From Ottelia alismoides (lineage: Eukaryota > Streptophyta > Magnoliopsida > Alismatales > Hydrocharitaceae), in assembly GCA_037367405.1 (NCBI GenBank), contig JAZKJV010003378.1:372001-436000 (forward strand): DNA of 64,000 bases, given 5' to 3'. Positions within the stretch are counted from its first letter, which is position 1. Each line of letters begins with the position of its first letter. Position numbers and translations under genes: made by a program. The notes below the pieces were generated by a model that was not told the origin of the DNA, searched no databases, and saw nothing but the letters and a program-made list of their open reading frames with translations. This document shows, piece by piece, positions 45,046 through 57,480 of the stretch.

Positions 45046-48000
45046 TGATGAATCTCATATTCAACATGCTAAAATTGGTCAATTATGCTCTGTTCCCCAA
45101 AATCCATTTGCATTTAATAATTAATATAGCATCATTAGCATTCATACATGTATAAATAATATTCGTATGCTATCATGCATAATTGCATAAAATAAGGAAT
45201 CCAAAAATCCAAGTGTAAATTAGCCTAAAAAGCCACTAACTTGCTTTATTTTTAATTAATTCATCCTAAACTCTGATTGATCAGAAACCACATCCATTGC
45301 GTACACATTACTAGCAAGAATAAATAAAAAATACAAAAAATTACTAACTCAAATAAGTGTCAAATAAACCCAAAACTAAATTTCACACCCGACAGATTAA
45401 AATGTGCATATCTCCCTCATACAGTGTCTGATTTTGGTCTACTCACTTTTAAAGTACTCCATTTTCATTCAAAACAAGACCAATTTCATCAAATTCGGAG
45501 CTCATATGTGAAAGTTGGGTTTTGGACCTTTTTGCGTATTTTATTTTTTTTGTAATTTTTGACTTGAATTTTTATGTACATAATCTACCCTTTTAATTTT
45601 ATTCTGTTTCATTTGTGTTCTTTGATGAAAATTTTATTAAGTGGTACAAAAATCCAAATCTAGATCAAGACTAAAATCAAAGAAACTGACTGAGTCCAAG
45701 TGCCCGTTGCAAGTCTATATAAAATTTTCTTATTTCATACTTCTATTTTATTTCCCTATTTTCTTACTTAGTAAAAATCCAAATTATATTTGTGTTTAAT
45801 TATTTTTTGTATTTTATCGTATTTTTTCTATAATTTTTATCCTCTTTTAAAATAACCAAAAAAATTATAAAACTCCAAAAAGTCAGTTTTCTATATGCAT
45901 GGAGAACCACAAAAAATACCACTTTGTACATATGACCTCTTTTGCTCCCGAATCCCTCATGAAAGTTGTAGATCTCATCAAGACAAACAACATTCATGAA
46001 GGAAATGTTTTGATCCGAGGTCTCATTCTATTTCTTTTCTATTTTTCTCTCTTTTATTTTGAATTTTTTTGAGGTGACACGTGGCAACCCCTGGGAATGC
46101 CACGTGGCACCCCCACAATCTTTTCTACCCTTCCTCGGGTGTGGCCTCTTCCTCCTCCAACCATTTCTCTTTTTCACGTTGCCCCTTCTCAACCGCGGCC
46201 GTTACGCTTCCGCTTGCCTCCGCGTAATGGTCGTCGCTCCACCACCTCCCAGCCGTTGCACCATGTAACGCCTTCCCTTCCTCCTCTTACTTAATCGTGC
46301 CTCCACCTCCAGAACTGCCATCCGCCAATTCCAAGCCTTGAAGGTTCGCTTCTACTCTGAAAAGAGTGGTGACAACACCCGTCCCCTTCACACTCGGTGA
46401 GATCTGAGGGCATCCCTCGTTGCAACGTGCTACCGCGACTGCTCGCTCCGGTTTGCCGTTTAGCTTGTGCCCCCAGGTACACCTCCACCTTCTCATCCCT
46501 TCCATCTTCTTTTATCCCTTCTGCCAACTATGCCAACTCCACATTCCTCGACCCTAGTCGTCATCTCAGATCCTCCACCTTCGACCTTGCAAAGGTTAGA
46601 GCTCCGCTTCGATCCCCTGCCCTCACGTTCGGAGCTCTGCTCCCTCCCCCCTTGTGCCCTTCTTGTTGCTTGCAGGTACAACAGATAAGCTCTGCGACCA
46701 CGCTGAAGAAGACACCATGCCCTCGCTCCGCCCTCGCCATTGAGCTGCCCGACCATGTGTCGACCGATTGAGCTCCGCCGTTGCCCATGATGCGAGCTCC
46801 GCCTCGCACCCCTCCTCCGCTCCTCCTCTTAGCCGCACACACCCCGCTGCCTTCACCATCGTTGGATCAGGGGATCCAACATCCTATGAGCCGCCACGCC
46901 TCCCCCTACCCGAGCCTCGGCCTAGTCTCGAGGCTCGAGTTGTACGAACCTCCGCTACATGCCTTCGTCCGCCACCTAGGCTCGGATCGGTCGAGCCTCA
47001 GCTTTCTGTCCAAGCCTTAGCCCACGCGTCCGAGCCTCTGGATTGCACACACCAAGCCTTGTTCGAGCCTCATCCTCCAACGACGTGCCTCTTGCTCCAC
47101 GTGCCATGAACATGCTTGGGGGGGAAATTGCAGACCAACCCCCTCGTTCTTGCTATTCACGTACACGTCCCTGACTGCCACATCATGTGCGAGCACGTGC
47201 CTTGCTGGAAATTTGCGAGCCCCCTACAGTTTTTGAAAATTACAAAAGAGCCCCCACCTCTAGAATTCACAAGCAGAGAACGTGCCCCCTAGGCATATTG
47301 CAGAAAGGCCCAGACAAGTTTTCTTATTCCAAATAAGTCCTCCAAGGACACAATTAAGAAGAAAATTTAATTTTTTATTTCATTTTAGTCCCTAGATCTT
47401 TATTCTAGCATATCTTTATCATACAAACTCCGTTTTTAAAGTATAATATGTCATTTTGAAGCTTATTCCATGCTTTATCCTTTTATATATCTCGTGGATA
47501 GATCTGAGGCTGATTACTGATAATTAATATTATTTGAACCTCTTAATTTGTGCAAGCTTGATTATTGATATATGATGCATGGACCCATTTGAGGAGATAT
47601 AATTTGATTTAGTCTCTTGACATTATTGATTCACTCTTGGAGGATCAAATCACAAGAATTTAGGGGGATATATAATCTTCTTGAAAATTCTAATCGATCT
47701 ACTTTGTAGGAGTTTAAATTGATCTATTAATCTTCTCGCCTGCAGTTTATGGAATCAAATTGACTCCGAGTCTTTCAATTTCTTTTCAATCTGTGATTAA
47801 CTTTGAGGAGTTCTTGATCATACTAATTGAGGATTAAAATCGTATTAAATCATAGATCCGGAGCTTTATTTTTCTCTCTGTTATTTTTCACATGGCATCA
47901 TCATATTTTCTCTTCATTTTTTTTTGACATAGAAATTAATCGAACATTTAATTAATTATTTAAACTAATTTAAAGCCACACAACTCAAAATCATCGTTCC

Positions 48001-48136
48001 TTATGTGCAGCCTTGGTATACTTGACAAGTATAAATACTCCACAACATTCAAAGATTATGGTTTTTGCCGAAACGAATTTGTCTCCTATACTACGATAAT
48101 TATCGATTTTAAAAGAGGCAAATTTGATGCTCATCA
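45046..48136 (+). repeat. Solo LTR S of the element C family (3091 bp)
   Basis: Starts TGATGAATCTCATATTC and ends GATGCTCATCA. It is flanked by GGCTT (45041-45045) and TGCTT (48137-48141), a target duplication with one mismatch. It lies opposite in orientation to E, inside the Gag linker. It matches the two halves of the C LTR in reverse complement. U3 core block 45410-45540; long inverted repeat near 45958-45999. The TATA box seen in C is decayed here (CTTACTTAATCG). A GC-rich central part (46090-47110) yields low-complexity open frames. It was probably left by recombination between the LTRs of a full element. Confidence 0.9.
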
Positions 48137-49990
48137 TGCTTCTGAATGTGTTTCCTCTCCTCCTCATCCTCTGAAGACTCTTCAGATAGAGCTCCAGAGA
48201 GTCCCCTCCTCGCATCCCTCGCCTAGTCAAGTACGGTCACAGTCCTTCCGCTCCTAAGTGATATATGGTTAGCTTCGTCACACAAAAGAATCTCATGTTC
48301 AGATCTAAGAGAAGTTGAATAGTATACTAGACCAAGATACTGCAAAGAACTAGAACAGTTTATCCTATTAGGGTTAGCCTGAACTTGGGCTTGGATCGAG
48401 GTTGAGGGTGCATACTGCTCATCTCTCCATCTAGACAAGCGGTTGACATCCACCCGTAAATCATGAATTTCATTTTAATAGAAATGAAGGGTATCGAGTA
48501 TCTGTTGTAATTATGAGTCTGTAGGACCAGTCGAAGAAGGAAGTGGAAAAAGCTGAGAAGAAGAACAGGAAGACTGGCCCTACTTGTCAGAGTATTGCCT
48601 TTGCTGCTGCTGGTGTTGGGGCATCTGCTGAAACTGCGGGCCCTGTGAGCCTGCATGGTACTGGCCCCGTCGATCATACTGCTGGTACTGCTGCCACTAT
48701 AGTTAGGGTGGTTGATATCCAAGGCTCTGCTATGAAGAAGGTGGTGCAGAGGTGAATGCGGTGTTGTGAAAGATTGGGGGATGATGATAAGTCTGCCGGT
48801 CCCCCGTACTTTGGTGCTTGGAAGGGTCCTGAGTATACCATACTCCATTCACCTCCCAAACCGGTGGAGGCTCCTCCAGGACTGTCTCTATGGTTAGGGG
48901 CTGCTGGGATGAGTCGGTGTAGGACTGGTCCTGCTCCCACGATTGGGGTTGCCCTGACACCAGTTTCTCCTGAATATGGTGAACTCGGTATATGAGAGCA
49001 ATGGGTGCAGTCACGATAAGTATATTTATCTTAGATACCTTCTCAATCAACTCCTCCATCTGTTTGGGAATTTTGGAGATGCTCCAGTCCAATTCATCAA
49101 TCCTCCTATCAATCCTCTCGACTATTGTAAGCTTGTCTGCGAGGAGTCCCATGCTAGAGGTTGCGTCCTTAGAGAGATCATCTACAGCTCTCTTTCCCCC
49201 TCCAAATGAGAGTGAACTAAGGATTGTGTGTATGCCCTACTGGCAATCTGTGAGCGTATAGTTTCAGGCATCTGCTTGAATACCCTCCAGACGGTATCCG
49301 CTCCACGTAAAGTGTAGCTGCCTCCACATGCACTGCTCATAAAACCCTTCAGAGTTGAGGCCGGTGAAGAATGACTGGACCAAGATGTTGTCATCTAGAC
49401 CATGAAAAGGACATTTCTGCAGGATGTCCTTATCCTCTCCCAGGTGTCACAAAAGGCTTCATGGGGTAGCTGGGAAAAGCTAGTGATGTCTGTCCTCATC
49501 ATGTTAGTCCTACTTAGGGGGTAGAACTTCTTCAGAAACATGTCCTTGAACTGGACATAGGTGTTGACTATAGTTCCCAAATTCTTTATCCAGTAGTCAG
49601 CTTTGCCACCCAAGGTAAATGGAAGGGCTGTGAGCCTAATATAATCCTGACTAACCTTAGGATGCCTAAGGTTAGCACATACGAGCTCGAAGTCCTTTAG
49701 GAATGCATATGGTTCCTCAAATGCATTCCCATCAAAGTGCGGCAGCATGTTCATGAACTACGGCTTCAACTCGAAATCTACTTCTGGTTTGTCCGGACTC
49801 AGATAATTCCGAATTCTGTACTATCCGGAATCGTACAACGCATCCATCGGAGGTTCAATCCCAACATTGAGTTATCCTAGCTGAGCTCAGAGTAAGGCTT
49901 ATTGCTGCTTCGATGCGGCTAGTCTGGCAAGTATCATTCTCATGGGGTCCTCTTAGAGTTCTTCTTCCTCTTCTTTCTTTTTTGGAGGCA
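48137..49990 (-). pseudogene. gag: Gag and Gag linker of element E, degenerate
   Basis: The gag start MPPKKKEEEE lies at 49990, with an early TAA soon after. The capsid domain is best seen at 49395-49754 (EEPYAFLKDFELVCANLRHP, ADYWIKNLG, FKDMFLKKFYPLSRTNMMRT), then SSACGGSYTL near 49310 in another frame. 48730-49152 has a coiled-coil-like segment and EEPPPVWEVNG. 48223-48453 has QVQANPN and SLRSGRTVTV. It is useful as an uninterrupted reference for both frame changes in element A. Confidence 0.87.
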
Positions 49991-50166
49991 TTTTACTTGA
50001 ATATTCTGTAGGGCTTGGATCAACAATGTGGTCTTGATTAGAGGAGGGTTTAGGAATGAAGATATTCTCACCAAGGTGAATGTCTTCCTTGGCGAGGAGG
50101 GAGGAGAGAAAGGGAATGGTTTGAGTGTGACCATCTTGAGAGTGAGTGATCCCGAACTCAAGAGGC

Positions 50167-50277
50167 TCATGAGTTCATGTTAGCCCAAGTTGTGCTTGGA
50201 CCTTTGAAGACGCACTTCTTTGGAGGGTTCAATGAGAGATCCGCAAAGTCTAAATAAATATCCCCCCGGTCAGTCAT
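50167..50277 (-). CDS. Short upstream ORF in the leader of element E (36 codons)
   Basis: MTDRGDIYLDFADLSLNPP..., ending at 50167-50169, about 175 bp before the gag start. It matches the A leader ORF in length, position and the M-S/T-D-x-G-D...F-x-D-L-S-x3-P-P pattern. A longer frame reading in from 50400 exists, but only the shorter part is conserved in A. Confidence 0.5.
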   Translation of the reverse strand: MTDRGDIYLDFADLSLNPPKKCVFKGPSTTWANMNS

Positions 50278-51776
50278 CTTCGATGGAAAAAAGAACCGAT
50301 CTGAACATGATATTGAATGAGGCACAAGTTCTACGGTGCACATAAATGTGCACAGTAAACTCACACAGTACAAACACAATACAAAAAACCCCAAATGCAC
50401 AAACTCAACACATGAGGGCCGTAAAGGTTCGACCGAATTATCTTGTCAGTTTTAGTTGGTGACAAATGCAAGTATTTAAAGATTAATGAGCTGTTGGGTG
50501 CTTGTACTTCCATTTAGACTGTCGCGGTTCTTACGACTAGTTCCACCCATTTTCAGCCATTATAGGAGTAAGTGTGGTCCGTATAAATACATCTAACCGT
50601 TACTTGAAGATGGAGCTATACGTAGTGTCCTCTAAGCCTCCCACTCTGCTAAGGAAATCCTGACCGTTTATCGGCTACCCATAGATCCTCACTGAAAAGT
50701 GGCTAATCGTTTTTGTAGAACTAGTAGTCTATATGAAAATCCTGGCTTGGCTCTATCTTAGTGTCGTCTCTCTTTCTCTCTAACTTGCAAGTAAATCAGA
50801 CAATGAGGGTGTTATGCACATGTAAAACACGGTTCTTTTTATTCCAATTTTGTTTAATCGACCTGCTCAATTCAGTCCCAATTTTAAATTAGGTTGTCAC
50901 TTGAAATTTGATCTGAACACATAAACACATCTACTGTTCAGTCCCAATTTCTTTTTAAATCCTAAGTTGTAAAACAAGGAAGGAGTCAGAAATCAGAATG
51001 CAAACATGAAACAATGATGCATGCTCAGAAGAAGGTATACTTACAGTGACTCCCATCACTCTCCATGCATTATGCAGAACTGAATTTTTAAATTTTACAC
51101 TAAATGCATGCAGATCAAGAAAACCACACCTAAACAATATATTATTAGCGAAGAAGAACTGAGTTTGATTTGGCTGAGTAGTGCATTGTTATGTGCATCT
51201 CATTAAAGATCTCAGAAGATGTGAATCTTCCAAGATGTATGGCCTAAAATACGAATGGCACATACAAATTTGCAATCAAACTATCGGGTCCCTATCCTAA
51301 TTTTGCCACTCAAGTCGGGCCTCACCCTCACCGGAGAGCGAAATAAGACCAACACACCACAAAAGAATGTCCAAGTCTGAGTACACACACGAGATTCCGA
51401 ACGGAATATGCTGGAAATTTTGTAATAAAATAAAATACAGAAAAAAATCCTAAGGACTCTACACTCTCTCATGACTCGACTCGATCTTAAATTTATGTGA
51501 TTCCTTAGTTGGCTATTTTCCCAGAAAATACCGACCTCTGAAGCTCCTGAGTTGCTCGGCTAAGCGGTTGCTCCGTCGCGTCGGGTCCCTCGCATAAAAA
51601 TAAGATGGAGGTCAGAGAGATAAACTCAATAAAATAAAATAAAGTGAACAAGAACTAAATAAATAAATGCATAAAAATAAACAAAGAAATATACATAAGA
51701 AAAATCGGAGGTCAGACTACCTAGGGGTGGAAAACCTAAAATTTCAACCTTTCTAAAAATTAACCTAAGCCGTGCC
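50278..51776 (-). other. 5' leader of element E
   Basis: Nearly identical to the leader of G (59046-60544) and alignable with those of A and C. No coding content is recognised. Confidence 0.7.
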
Positions 51777-51794
51777 TCCCTGGCAATGACACCA
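51777..51794 (-). other. Primer binding site of element E
   Basis: The plus strand reads TCCCTGGCAATGACACCA: 14 of 18 matches to the tRNA-Asp end, all differences transitions, 3 bp from the LTR. Confidence 0.82.
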
Positions 51795-54099
51795 CTTTGA
51801 AGAGCCTTAAAATGCCTGAGTTAATTTGTTGGAATTAACGTTGATTTGTTCGTTGCAGTCATGCAAATTCGGTTTAATAAAAAACACGAATTTAATTATC
51901 TATCCAATTAAAGCTAGTGGTCAATTTTTTTGCTTGGGCAAGCCCAAGGTCGAACTCAAGAAGGCTACCTTAGGTTTATCTGACATCAATCTAGAGGTTA
52001 GGTTTTCAAAGAAGCATTTTTTGTATTTTTAAGCGCAATAAATGAGCGAAAAGCATTTTTGACAAAGTTTAGGGACTAAAATGCAATTTTATGATCAATT
52101 AGGTCCAAAAATTCTCAAACTTGGCTAGAATGTGAAATATGATGAAATTAGGCTATTCTAATATTTTTGGAATTTTTAGATGAACTATGAATTAATTATG
52201 AATTAAATAATATAGACTAGGTGATTTTGAGTTAATTAATTTCAATTAATGCCAAATGTCAATATTTTTTTAGAAATAAAATTATCCTAGATATATCTAA
52301 TGTTGATATACCAGAAAAAATATGAAACATAAAAATGTTGGGTTTTCAATCTATTAAAAATCAATTAAGAAAATCACAAAATGATTTAGTCAGGGAAAAC
52401 CATACATGTAATTAATGTGATTTTTAAGCACAATGTAGAAAACAACTATTTTTATCTAATGTAAATTTTTGAGATTTTTTAGATCAATGAATAATTAAAT
52501 ATCAAATTAAGAGAAGAAAATGGGTAAAATACGCAAGTGTCCACTAAATTTATTATGATAAATAATCCACTGAATAAATTCTTGTTAGATAGAAAATGAG
52601 TTGCTCTACAACACTCTATTCTGGAATAAAAATATGATGCAAAAAGATTGTTCAAATAGATACACATACGTAGGGTTCTCTATGCAAAACAAGAAAGTAA
52701 TAAATAAATAAATAAAATAGTGCAAGGGTGCGCTTCTTTAATTACCTTGATCCGCAAGGGTCTCTTTGAAATTTTCCCAGGGCGATTCCGTGCCTTGTAC
52801 GTGATGTTAGGAGACGAGGTCTGTACGTGCGATTCTCCACGAAATGCAGGGAGGTGTCTCGCAATTTATCTAATGGAAGGGTACTACGCACGTGTCTCTG
52901 GACTGAAGAGCATTTTGACGGAGCAGGGAAGGTTTTGATGAAAAATGCCCAAAGGGGGAGGTGGTGTGGCACGTGAGGTGTTGCACCCTTTCTTCTTCGA
53001 TGGACCCAAGGAGAAGTCCCCGCTCTCCTCTCGGACCGCTGCGTGAGGGCGATAATGGTGACACACGCAGATGCTGCAGAGAAGCAGTGTTGCAAGTCGG
53101 TGATGTTGTGCGAGGGTGTTGTTACGCGGTGGTTGTCTACTGGGTCAAGTGCCACACACGAGGGTAGCTCACGATGCACGGTCATGCTGCTGGTAGGTGA
53201 GGGCGGGCGACAACGCTTGGAGGTGAGGGTCACGCACTGCTATTGTGTTTTGCGTAGGCGGAGGCATGGCGGTCTCCACCTCCATCGACACACGATGTGA
53301 GGTAGAGTGGCGAGGCAGAGTGTGGCATCGCGCACGAGGCTGGTTGGAGAGGCTATGGCGCGTTGGAGGTTGTATGACGATGGAGTGGACACTAATGGGT
53401 GGTGCACGATGCTTGGCAGAGCTCAGCCAAGGCTGTAGGTATCTTGCGTGGCGAGGAGATGAGGCTGCTGTGTGCGGGAAATGAAAGAGGGTGCAGCCGT
53501 TGGCAAGGGGCATGGGAGCGCGAAACAAGCAGCTACGCGAGCTAAGATGACTCGACTCCGATTGTACCTGCAAGAGAGGAAGCAAGCGAGGGGGTTGCGT
53601 GCGAATTTTCTCACTAAGACCAAGCAGATGGTTGAGGAGAGAGGGTGGTAGAAGGGGGTAAAGGACCTTACGTTCTCGACTGTTGTAGAGCCAAGGCCGA
53701 TATGGAGGGTGACGGTGGAGTAGCTGTCGATTGTGAGCAGAAGGGTAGAGATTGACTTGGGATTGGGATAACAGAGAATGAAGAGAAAGAAAAGGGGGAA
53801 GACAAGGCTGAAGAATAATGGAAAGAGTTTTTCCTGAAGTGAGATGAACGGATTTGCTTGGGAAGGGAGGTGCACGTAGGAGCACCTAAGGTCGTTGCTC
53901 GACGATGCGACAAAGATGGAGTTAGGAGAGATCAAGGAATTCACGACGACGGAGGTACTGTCCCATGCAGATCACGCTTTAAGAAGTCGGAGGTCGTCGC
54001 TCAGTCAGAAGAGCCGCTGTTGTCACTAGAGCATCTTGGGAGCTCTTCTCTCTTACTACACAAAGTGGTGGATGAAATCGAATGGGCCCCGCGGAGGTG

Positions 54100-54106
54100 A
54101 TATATA
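54100..54106 (-). promoter_or_regulatory. TATA box of the element E 5' LTR
   Basis: The minus strand reads CCTATATATCACC between GC-rich sequences. G has the same at 62868-62876. Confidence 0.6.
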
Positions 54107-54329
54107 GGTTGTTGGCGGGACGAGTGGCCCAGGGCGTGGGACGTGGGTTGCATGGGGCAGATAACGTGCAGGAAGCAGGGGAGATGGTGAGCATGCGAGC
54201 GGATAGGGGGGGGGGGGGGGGGGCAGATTGCAGGTTGACTTGGCGAAGAGAGATCGAGGGGGAAGTGCTGGTGAGAGGCCGTGCACCGCAGGGCATAGGG
54301 GTGGATGGTTATGCGAGAGGGGAGTGAGG

Positions 54330-54810
54330 GAGTAGAGGCACGAGCATTTAGAGAGAGGGAGAGGAAAGAGGGGAGGCGATTGCGGGTTGAGTTGGCGAAG
54401 AGAGAGAGAGAGAGAGAGCAGAGGGTGCGAGAGGGGAGAGAGGAGTACGTGCATGGGATAAGAGAGAGAAGGCGCAAGAGGGGTGAGAGAGAGAGGAGAG
54501 AGAAGCATGCGAGAGGGGTGGGAGAGGAGAGAGAAGCATGCAGGGGAATAGAGAGAAAGGGAGGAGAGAGAGCGCGAGAGGGAGAGAGAAGAGGAGAGAG
54601 GCGTGCGGGAGGGAAGAAAAAAGTGGCCCACGTGGCATGCCCCGAGGCTACTATGTAGCGGCAAAAAAATGAAAAATGAAAAATAAAAATAAATCAAATA
54701 AATAATAATAAATATAAGTAAAATAAGATGTAATAAATAAAATAAATAATATTTTAAAAAATAAATAAATAAATATTAAATAAAATAAGTAAATAATGTA
54801 ATAAAATAAA
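54330..54810. repeat. GA-rich and AAATAA-rich blocks in the E 5' LTR
   Basis: Dense GAGAG sequence at 54330-54620, then A/T-rich sequence at 54660-54810. Apparent Arg/Glu- and Ser/Leu-rich open frames here are by-products of the repeat. Confidence 0.85.
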
Positions 54811-55712
54811 CAATTAAAGAAAATGAGGGTAGTACGTGATTGCTTTAGGAGCTGCCACGTGTCTCTCCCAGAAAAATTGAGAATTAAATCAATGAAAAAT
54901 AAAAAAGAAATAAGAAAAGGTGTCAAATCAAAAAATGGTTAACACAAAAGTTGCTCGTCTCGACGAGGTCTACAATTTTTTTAAGGAGCAAAAATCAAAA
55001 TAAATCATATGTACAAAGTGTATTTTTGGGTGGTATCTTATATGTATAAAATACCTTATTTTTATATTTTACAATTTTTTCATCATTTTTAAATATGAGA
55101 AAAATTAAAAATAAAAATAAGGAAATTTTGAAAGTAATATCTACAACTTAATTTATTTTTTGGATTTTTAATAATTAAGAAAAATAAGAAGATAAAATAA
55201 AGGGCAGTTTGGTAAATATGTACAACATACAATAGGGGCCCAAAACCCAAGTTTCACATACGAACTCTGATTCTTTTGAATTTGATCTCGTTTTGAAGGT
55301 ATTTGAACATAAATTAATTCAAAAGTGAATAGGGGTCCGTAGGAGATGTATGAGAGAGATATTCACAACTTAAGGTTCTTAGTCTCAAACTAGGGTTTGG
55401 TCAATTTTACAAGTTATTATTTTTTGATATTTTTCCTTATTAGTGTTAGTAATACATACACTATAGAGTTGATTTTATTGGATTTGGAGTTAGTATAAAA
55501 TAGATACAAATAGGTGAAGTTAGCTAATATGCAGGTGAATATGCACAAGAGAATTTGACTCCTTATTTAATGCAAATATGCATGGTAAAATGCAAACATT
55601 AATTCTAAATGCATGAATACGAATAATGAACAATAAATGGATATATGAATCTAATTACTCGATAACAAAGGTCTATTTTCGACTTTTAGATTGATGATTA
55701 ACAGATTCATCA

Positions 55713-56560
55713 ACTGTGCACTATCAGCACCGGTATCCTCCCCCTCCTCAATACAAGTATCATTCTCATTCTGCTTATCATGGTCACTCCCAACAACCTC
55801 AAACACAATTCCAGTCTTAGCGACCGCCAGTTGTTGAGTAGCTAGAGGCACCTCTGATGAACCAGACACTTTATTATCTTGCCCATCTGATGAAGAATAT
55901 GAATGAGATCAATCAGAGGTAGATAACTTGATCTCTACCAAGACCACCATTGCAGTTCATGTCAAAGACAATCCCAAAAACTTCTGTTGTAATCAGGAGC
56001 TATAAGAGAATACAGACACCAGACCACAAGGATTAGTGAATAAATCCATTGATCGAGATTCAACTTCACCCTCTTCATATAATGATCCTAGATCTGTGTT
56101 CAGATGATGGAGGAGCATCATTAGAAAAAGACCAAAAAATGGAGAAAATCAAAAGGCCCAAAAGGACAATAATGGGAGATGCAAAGTCAAGTCAGCAATT
56201 GAAGAGAGCACACCTGTTACCGATCCATCTTCTTCAACAGTAGACATAGCAGCCCACACTTTTTTCCCTCTTATTATGGATGACATTGTACAGTATCAGT
56301 CTGGTTGTGCATATGTATATAATGATTCCAAAGTGAATGAATAAAGTTGTTCATATTTGGTTCCATAATGTGATGCATTACATAAAAGTAAATCTGTAAG
56401 AAAACTAATATCTGATCCTGGAGTGGTAGGGATTCTACATAATATTTTTCTTGAGATGCCACTCTTGAAGGCCATGGAGTACATGCAGTTATGAAGAAGG
56501 GAATGAAAGAGGTATGCACATCAAAGTGCCAACCCAGTCAGTTCAGATGTAAGAGAACCG
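55713..56560 (+). pseudogene. C-terminal Gag region of element H
   Basis: The first ~100 bp read as a Tyr/His/Gln/Pro-rich stretch (QHRYPPPPQYKYHSHS), similar in composition to the Gag C-terminus of A. It then passes into stop-rich, Ser/Asp/Glu-coding sequence corresponding to the acidic linker. Confidence 0.6.
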
Positions 56561-57480
56561 AGGAACACATTCTGACCATTGCTAATGAGAAAGCCATCAA
56601 CAACCTCCCACTCAAAAGAAATATAAGGGAGCACCTCTTATCATATGCGATATATTTGAACACAAGTTTGATCTCACTCTTCTAAATAGTGGATCCTCTA
56701 TTAATCTAAAGCCGACTTCGCTACTCAAAGAGTTTGGGTTGGGGTCGCTCAAATTAACTATGATGATACTTCAGTTTGTTGATTGGTCGATTAAGTGGTC
56801 GAGGGATATTTTAGAGATGTTATCATAAGAGTGCAAGGAATGCAATTCTTAGTAGACTTCATTGTCATGGACATGGATATCTATGTACAGTTACTCCGTA
56901 CCCCGATCATACTAGGACGGTCATTCCTTCGAACAACTGAAGTGATAGTTAATTATGGTACTGGGAAGATAACATTCACTCCAACAACGATAATATTACA
57001 ATAAAAACGATTTCGGATCTGATGCCAACAAAGCCTACATCAGATGAGAAAGACAACCTAATTCGTTGAGACAGAGGACTGTGATTTTTTGATAGAGATC
57101 ATAGACAATGCATTATTCTTAGATTGCAATGAGACCTAGGAATTCCTATCCAAAGAGGAAGGCCTGGAAAGCACAATCAAGTTTTGCTCTTTTGTTGATG
57201 TTTTGTATGCTGATGAGTTGATTGATTTATTTGATGATCATCCATGCCAAACCAAACAAGGGAAATTCATTGCAGATATGTTGGGTACTTTGTATTCATA
57301 GCCAAGTGTAACCACGATGGACAACACATAGTTAACAGTTCATCCCCAACCACTAGTATAGTTTCAGAGGTTACTATAGAGCAGATTCAGACCCCACCAG
57401 AGTGCAAACCATTACCATCAACTTTGAAGTATGCCTTCCTTGCGAGTGAAACACAAATGTGTCCGATCATCATCAATTTG
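56561..57480 (+). pseudogene. pol: Protease and linker of element H, catalytic Asp lost
   Basis: The active-site stretch reads LLNSGSSIN, with Asn at 56685-56687 where the catalytic Asp should be. Then LLKEFGLGSLKL, VDFIVMDMDIYVQLLRTP and IILGRSFLRTTEVIVNYGTG in a shifted frame. The linker follows, with [15 protein letters not shown] near 57425. Confidence 0.8.

Larger units (their letters stand above)
27591..55712 (-). mobile_element. Element E: decayed Athila-type retrotransposon with two nested insertions
   Basis: The pieces in minus-strand order are 5' LTR 55712-51798, PBS, leader, gag, [solo LTR S], linker and protease, RT, RNase H, integrase N-part, [element F], integrase core, 3' UTR, PPT and the outer part of the 3' LTR to 27591. 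The remainder of the 3' LTR was displaced leftwards out of the window by element C. The right end is followed by ACTGT (55713-55717) and then plus-strand gag sequence of H, so E inserted into H. All coding parts have stops and frameshifts. Confidence 0.9.
51798..55712 (-). repeat. 5' LTR of element E (3915 bp)
   Basis: The left end is TGAAGAGCC and the right end GATTCATCA. Parts on the sense strand are terminal near-palindrome (55692-55712), U3 core block (55235-55340), U3 palindrome (54946-54979), AT-rich and GA-rich low-complexity blocks (54810-54330), a run of 18 G (54206-54223), TATA box (54100-54106), a GC-rich R/U5 side with frames open to about 240 codons (53169-53944), then AT-rich U5. 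Confidence 0.9.

Noticed and set aside
55651..55869. 72-codon minus-strand frame spanning the E-H joint
   Set aside because: It crosses an insertion boundary and is the opposite strand of H gag sequence.
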